Positions 6,163 through 8,921 of a stretch of DNA of 8,921 nt are shown piece by piece. Each line of letters starts with the position of its first letter. The first letter of the stretch is position 1. The stretch covers positions 9,880 through 18,800 of the forward strand of contig JABUTP010000035.1 in assembly GCA_021443625.1 (NCBI GenBank), written 5' to 3'. The notes below the pieces were generated by a model. That model saw nothing but the letters and a program-made list of their open reading frames with translations, did no database searches and was not told the DNA's origin. The position numbers and the translations under genes were made by a program. The DNA comes from Bacteroidales bacterium (lineage in GTDB: Bacteria > Bacteroidota > Bacteroidia > Bacteroidales > UBA932).

Positions 6163-7026
6163 ATGCAACTTGACGGAAGAAGAAAAAGTACAAACGTGGA
6201 AGACCGGCGCGGCCGCTCAATGTCTGCCGGGAAAATCGGCGGACTGGGATTGGGTGGTATAATAATCGTTGGAATAATAACATTGCTGATGGGGGGCAAC
6301 CCTGCCGATGTGTTCCAGTACATTGACACGGGCAGCGACATCACCACCTCGGCGCCGTACGTCGAGAGTGCCGAAGACAAGGAACTTTTCGACTTTGCGT
6401 CAATCATTCTGGCCGGCACCGAAGATGTCTGGAGTGAGATTTTCCGCAAAAACAACCTCACCTACACTCCCCCGAAACTCGTCATTTTCAACGGCTCGGT
6501 ACAATCCGGCTGCGGCGGGGCCACTTCCCAGTCGGGACCGTTCTACTGCAGTGCAGACCAGTGCGTCTATCTCGATTTGTCCTTCTTCAAGGATATGCAG
6601 AAGCAGCTCGGCACCAGCGGGGATTTCGCGTGGGCTTACGTCATTTCACACGAAGTGGGGCATCACGTGCAGTATCTCCTCGGCACCCTGTCGGAGGTTC
6701 ACCGCCAGCAGGCCTCCTCGGACAAGAAACTGGCCAACCAGCTGAGCGTCCGTCTCGAACTTCAGGCCGATTTCTATGCCGGCATCTGGGGCTATCATGA
6801 CAACAAGAACTTCAATTCCCTTGAGGATGGAGATATCGAGGAGGGACTCAATGCCGCCACCGCCATAGGGGACGACCTGCTGCAGAAACAGGCCTACGGC
6901 CGTACCGTTCCCGACTCGTTCACCCACGGCACATCCAAGCAGCGCACCAAGTGGCTTAAGAAAGGGCTTACCACGGGCAACCCCGCCCTCGGCGACACCT
7001 TCAGTCCCAGATACAGCGACCTGTAG
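6163..7026 (+). CDS. YpfJ-type neutral zinc metallopeptidase, membrane-anchored
   Basis: The 287-residue protein belongs to the putative neutral zinc metallopeptidase family (YpfJ type; Pfam Zn_peptidase). It begins MQLDGRRKSTNVEDRRG, the family's characteristic N-terminus, which is why ATG 6163 is chosen over the longer frame starting with TTG at 6094. A glycine-rich hydrophobic segment at about 25-44 is a single membrane anchor, placing the catalytic part most likely outside the cytoplasmic membrane. HEVGH (163-167) is the HExxH zinc site; ELQADFYAGIW (199-209) probably supplies the third ligand; the HGTSKQR stretch (255-261) is the conserved C-terminal motif. Cys117, Cys129 and Cys134 could form a disulfide. 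The substrate is not known for this family. It diverges from the shikimate operon and converges with the SGNH gene, so it is probably monocistronic. Confidence 0.93.
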   Translation: MQLDGRRKSTNVEDRRGRSMSAGKIGGLGLGGIIIVGIITLLMGGNPADVFQYIDTGSDITTSAPYVESAEDKELFDFASIILAGTEDVWSEIFRKNNLTYTPPKLVIFNGSVQSGCGGATSQSGPFYCSADQCVYLDLSFFKDMQKQLGTSGDFAWAYVISHEVGHHVQYLLGTLSEVHRQQASSDKKLANQLSVRLELQADFYAGIWGYHDNKNFNSLEDGDIEEGLNAATAIGDDLLQKQAYGRTVPDSFTHGTSKQRTKWLKKGLTTGNPALGDTFSPRYSDL

Positions 7027-7030
7027 CCGT

Positions 7031-8761
7031 TCAGAAACTCTCCCCGATGATTTCCGGGGCAATCAGACGATAACCTGCGTCACTGAGGTGCAGGAGGTCT
7101 TTGGCGAAGCACTCCTTGCGGAGTTCCCCTTTGTCAAGCATCTTTTTGCCGGGGTCTATATACTTGACGCCAGTCCTGCGGGCCAGCTTCGCCATCTTCT
7201 TGTTGAGCGGAGCCACCCTCTTTCCATATTCTCCCCCACGGGGCAGGATGCCGCAAGCCACCAGCTCCGCATCGGGATGGCGGACGGCTATTGCTTTCCA
7301 CAGCAGTTCCAACCCTTCAAGAATATCCTCATCGGTGCTGGTGGAGAGGTTGTTCGTTCCTATCAGCACCACTATCCTTTTGGCATTGAGGTCATCCGCT
7401 TCGCCGTGATAAACCCGCCACAGCACATTCTCAACCCGGTCATAACCGAAACCCAGATTCAACGCCTTTCCATCCATCATCTCGAGCCACGAAGGTTCGC
7501 CCTGCTCGGTTTCCTGCCAGAAATGGGTAATGGAATCCCCTATCAGCACCAGATCGTATTCACCGCCGGCACCCTGTGCCAATTTATCCTGATGCCTCCG
7601 GGGCCAGTCGTAATTGTCCCTGTCCTGCCGGCGCGGTCTGGCGGCATAGACATCCCCCTCCGGCTCCCTCAGAATCTCCCTCAGCAACTTTTCGTAGGCA
7701 TCCGCATAAGCGGTCATACCCAAATCGGTGGAATGCACCCCCTCCACGGTCGCATCCTGAGGCAGGGCTATGTCATCGATTGAGCAATGGTAGAGATTCT
7801 CATCCCCCGCCGCCCTGAGTTCCTCATAAACCTCCTTCTGAATCCGGTTCGCCTCGATATACCCCGCTTCGGCCCCTATCGCCACGGAGTGCGGATAGCC
7901 GCAGTGGTCCGCAAGAATTACAGGGGTTGTCGGGTGGCTTTGGCGGATGATATGCACAGCGTTGGCAATGGTATCCTTCAACCGTAAGGTAAAATAGTCC
8001 AAATTGGGCAGCGCATCTATAAGAAACACCGCCGGGTCAAGTTCGGCCACCAGCGACACCACCTCCGTTTCAAGTTTGGCATTTCCCGAAAACCCGAGAT
8101 TCACCACGGGGCGGTCGAGGCGGCGCTGCAGGATGTTGGTCCACGCCATGGCGGGACGCGACGCGCAGGCCCCCTGGGTGATGGATGTCCCGTAACATAC
8201 AATGGGCCTCTCCCGCCTGACCGGCACGAACTCGAAGAAAGCGCCGTTCTCCACCCCAATCTCCATCTGCTCCACCCCATTGTAAAGGGGGAGATAAAGG
8301 GTGTAAAGCACCGGCTTCCGGGGTTTCTTCCCCCTGAAATCAATCTTGCCGAAAGTATATACTACCGAATCTTTCGATGAAAAATCATTGATTCCGCCCA
8401 CGAAAATCTCGTCCCCCTCCCGCGTCATTGCATACAGATCCACCCCGGACACGCCGGTTGAAGGCATGTGCGGCATATTCAGCCCCGACCGCACACTGTA
8501 TCTCACCTTGATTTCTTCGGCATCGGTACGGAAACAGAGTGATTCTCCGGCATTCTGCCTGGAGAGTCCCCAGACGGGCTTTCTGACCGTCCCGGCCACC
8601 CTGGCGGGAAAACGGTCATAGAAATTGAGACGGGCTTCCCCCTGCCAGGCCTGCCCCTGAATCACCGGAAAACCTGCGCTTTCGGGATTATGCCAAACCT
8701 GGGCCGCCCCCTGAACAAGGGCGAAAAATGCGAGAACGAGAGTAATTGCAAGGCGTTTCAT
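7031..8761 (-). CDS. Exported protein with an N-terminal beta domain and two tandem SGNH/GDSL hydrolase domains
   Basis: The 576-residue protein starts with a signal peptide (KR, hydrophobic core 4-16, likely cleavage after GAA near residue 20), so it should act in the periplasm or at the surface. Residues about 25-180 resemble the SGNH_hydro_N beta domain (GVSGVDLYA, 103-111). Domain 1 (about 185-365) has YGTSIT (Ser193), GFSGN (223-227) and EGVHSTDLG (340-348), in which the usual catalytic Asp three residues before His343 is Glu340. A linker with RDNYDWPRRH (381-390) leads to domain 2 (about 402-576), which resembles the PAF-acetylhydrolase-like type: IGDSIT (Ser410), NLGFGYDR (435-442), IGTNN (467-471) and DLLH (Asp555, His558), a complete set. 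Carbohydrate O-deacetylation is the likeliest role, but the substrate cannot be read from sequence and no polysaccharide-utilisation genes are in view. A two-domain SGNH layout is known in Bacteroidota. Confidence 0.9.
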   Translation of the reverse strand: MKRLAITLVLAFFALVQGAAQVWHNPESAGFPVIQGQAWQGEARLNFYDRFPARVAGTVRKPVWGLSRQNAGESLCFRTDAEEIKVRYSVRSGLNMPHMPSTGVSGVDLYAMTREGDEIFVGGINDFSSKDSVVYTFGKIDFRGKKPRKPVLYTLYLPLYNGVEQMEIGVENGAFFEFVPVRRERPIVCYGTSITQGACASRPAMAWTNILQRRLDRPVVNLGFSGNAKLETEVVSLVAELDPAVFLIDALPNLDYFTLRLKDTIANAVHIIRQSHPTTPVILADHCGYPHSVAIGAEAGYIEANRIQKEVYEELRAAGDENLYHCSIDDIALPQDATVEGVHSTDLGMTAYADAYEKLLREILREPEGDVYAARPRRQDRDNYDWPRRHQDKLAQGAGGEYDLVLIGDSITHFWQETEQGEPSWLEMMDGKALNLGFGYDRVENVLWRVYHGEADDLNAKRIVVLIGTNNLSTSTDEDILEGLELLWKAIAVRHPDAELVACGILPRGGEYGKRVAPLNKKMAKLARRTGVKYIDPGKKMLDKGELRKECFAKDLLHLSDAGYRLIAPEIIGESF

Positions 8762-8921
8762 AATGCGAAGTCATTCTTTATGTGTACCAGAAGGAATCTT
8801 TTCAATATAAATGACATCCGGTTTATACATGGAATGGAGCATCCTTAGCTGAATTCTAAGTTGAAGTGCAACGACTTCCGAAGTCAAAGTTATACATTTT
8901 TTTGAAATACTCCAGCGGCGT
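8762..8921. other. Upstream region of the SGNH gene; possible promoter and palindrome, no gene seen
   Basis: AT-rich, non-coding as far as I can tell; the only plus-strand ATG with an open frame (8810) closes after 13 codons. On the minus strand TAACTTTG (8885-8892) matches the TAnnTTTG -7 consensus and would give a leader of about 115 nt for the SGNH gene; no -33 TTG is visible in the remaining 29 bases. The 13-nt palindrome GACTTCCGAAGTC (8873-8885) abuts this box where transcription would start, and could be an operator. A second GAAGT at 8863 could pair with ACTTC at 8874 instead. Confidence 0.3.

Noticed and set aside
7088..7783. Plus-strand frame of 231 codons opposite the SGNH gene
   Set aside because: Antisense to the second SGNH domain and linker, where catalytic motifs are clear on the minus strand; no domain or start signal seen.

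Overview
The window looks like a piece of a Bacteroidota chromosome, probably Bacteroidales. Three things suggest this. The small zinc metallopeptidase has the N-terminus and single membrane helix I associate with Bacteroidota members. The secreted tandem SGNH esterase is of a type common in that phylum. TAnnTTTG-type -7 boxes lie in front of genes that mostly lack Shine-Dalgarno sequences. Base composition is moderately GC-rich. The assignment is inference; there is no rRNA or other phylogenetic marker.

Positions 1-6069 (minus strand) are one compact shikimate operon. In transcription order it encodes chorismate mutase fused to 3-dehydroquinate synthase (AroB), chorismate synthase (AroC), shikimate dehydrogenase fused to shikimate kinase (AroE-AroK), type II 3-dehydroquinase (AroQ), EPSP synthase (AroA) and a class I DAHP synthase cut by the window edge. 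Three junctions are 4-bp ATGA stop/start overlaps and the other two have gaps of 12 bp and 1 bp (or about 10 bp), so translation is probably coupled. All seven steps from PEP plus erythrose-4-phosphate to chorismate are present, and the chorismate mutase adds the committed step to prephenate.

Two points make the operon unusual. The chorismate mutase-AroB fusion is a partnership I do not recognise; known chorismate mutase partners are prephenate dehydratase, prephenate dehydrogenase and DAHP synthase. In addition, the AroA, AroC, AroE and DAHP synthase motifs resemble clostridial proteins as I remember them, not those of Bacteroides, which suggests acquisition of the cluster by transfer.

Positions 6070-6162 form a short divergent promoter region with two opposed -7-like boxes one base apart. 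The plus-strand gene at 6163-7026 encodes a YpfJ-type membrane-anchored neutral zinc metallopeptidase. It converges, with a 4-nt gap, on a minus-strand gene (7031-8761) for an exported protein with an N-terminal beta domain and two successive SGNH hydrolase domains. Positions 8762-8921 hold no recognisable gene, only a possible -7 box and a small palindrome. I saw no RNA genes, mobile elements, CRISPR arrays or long repeats.
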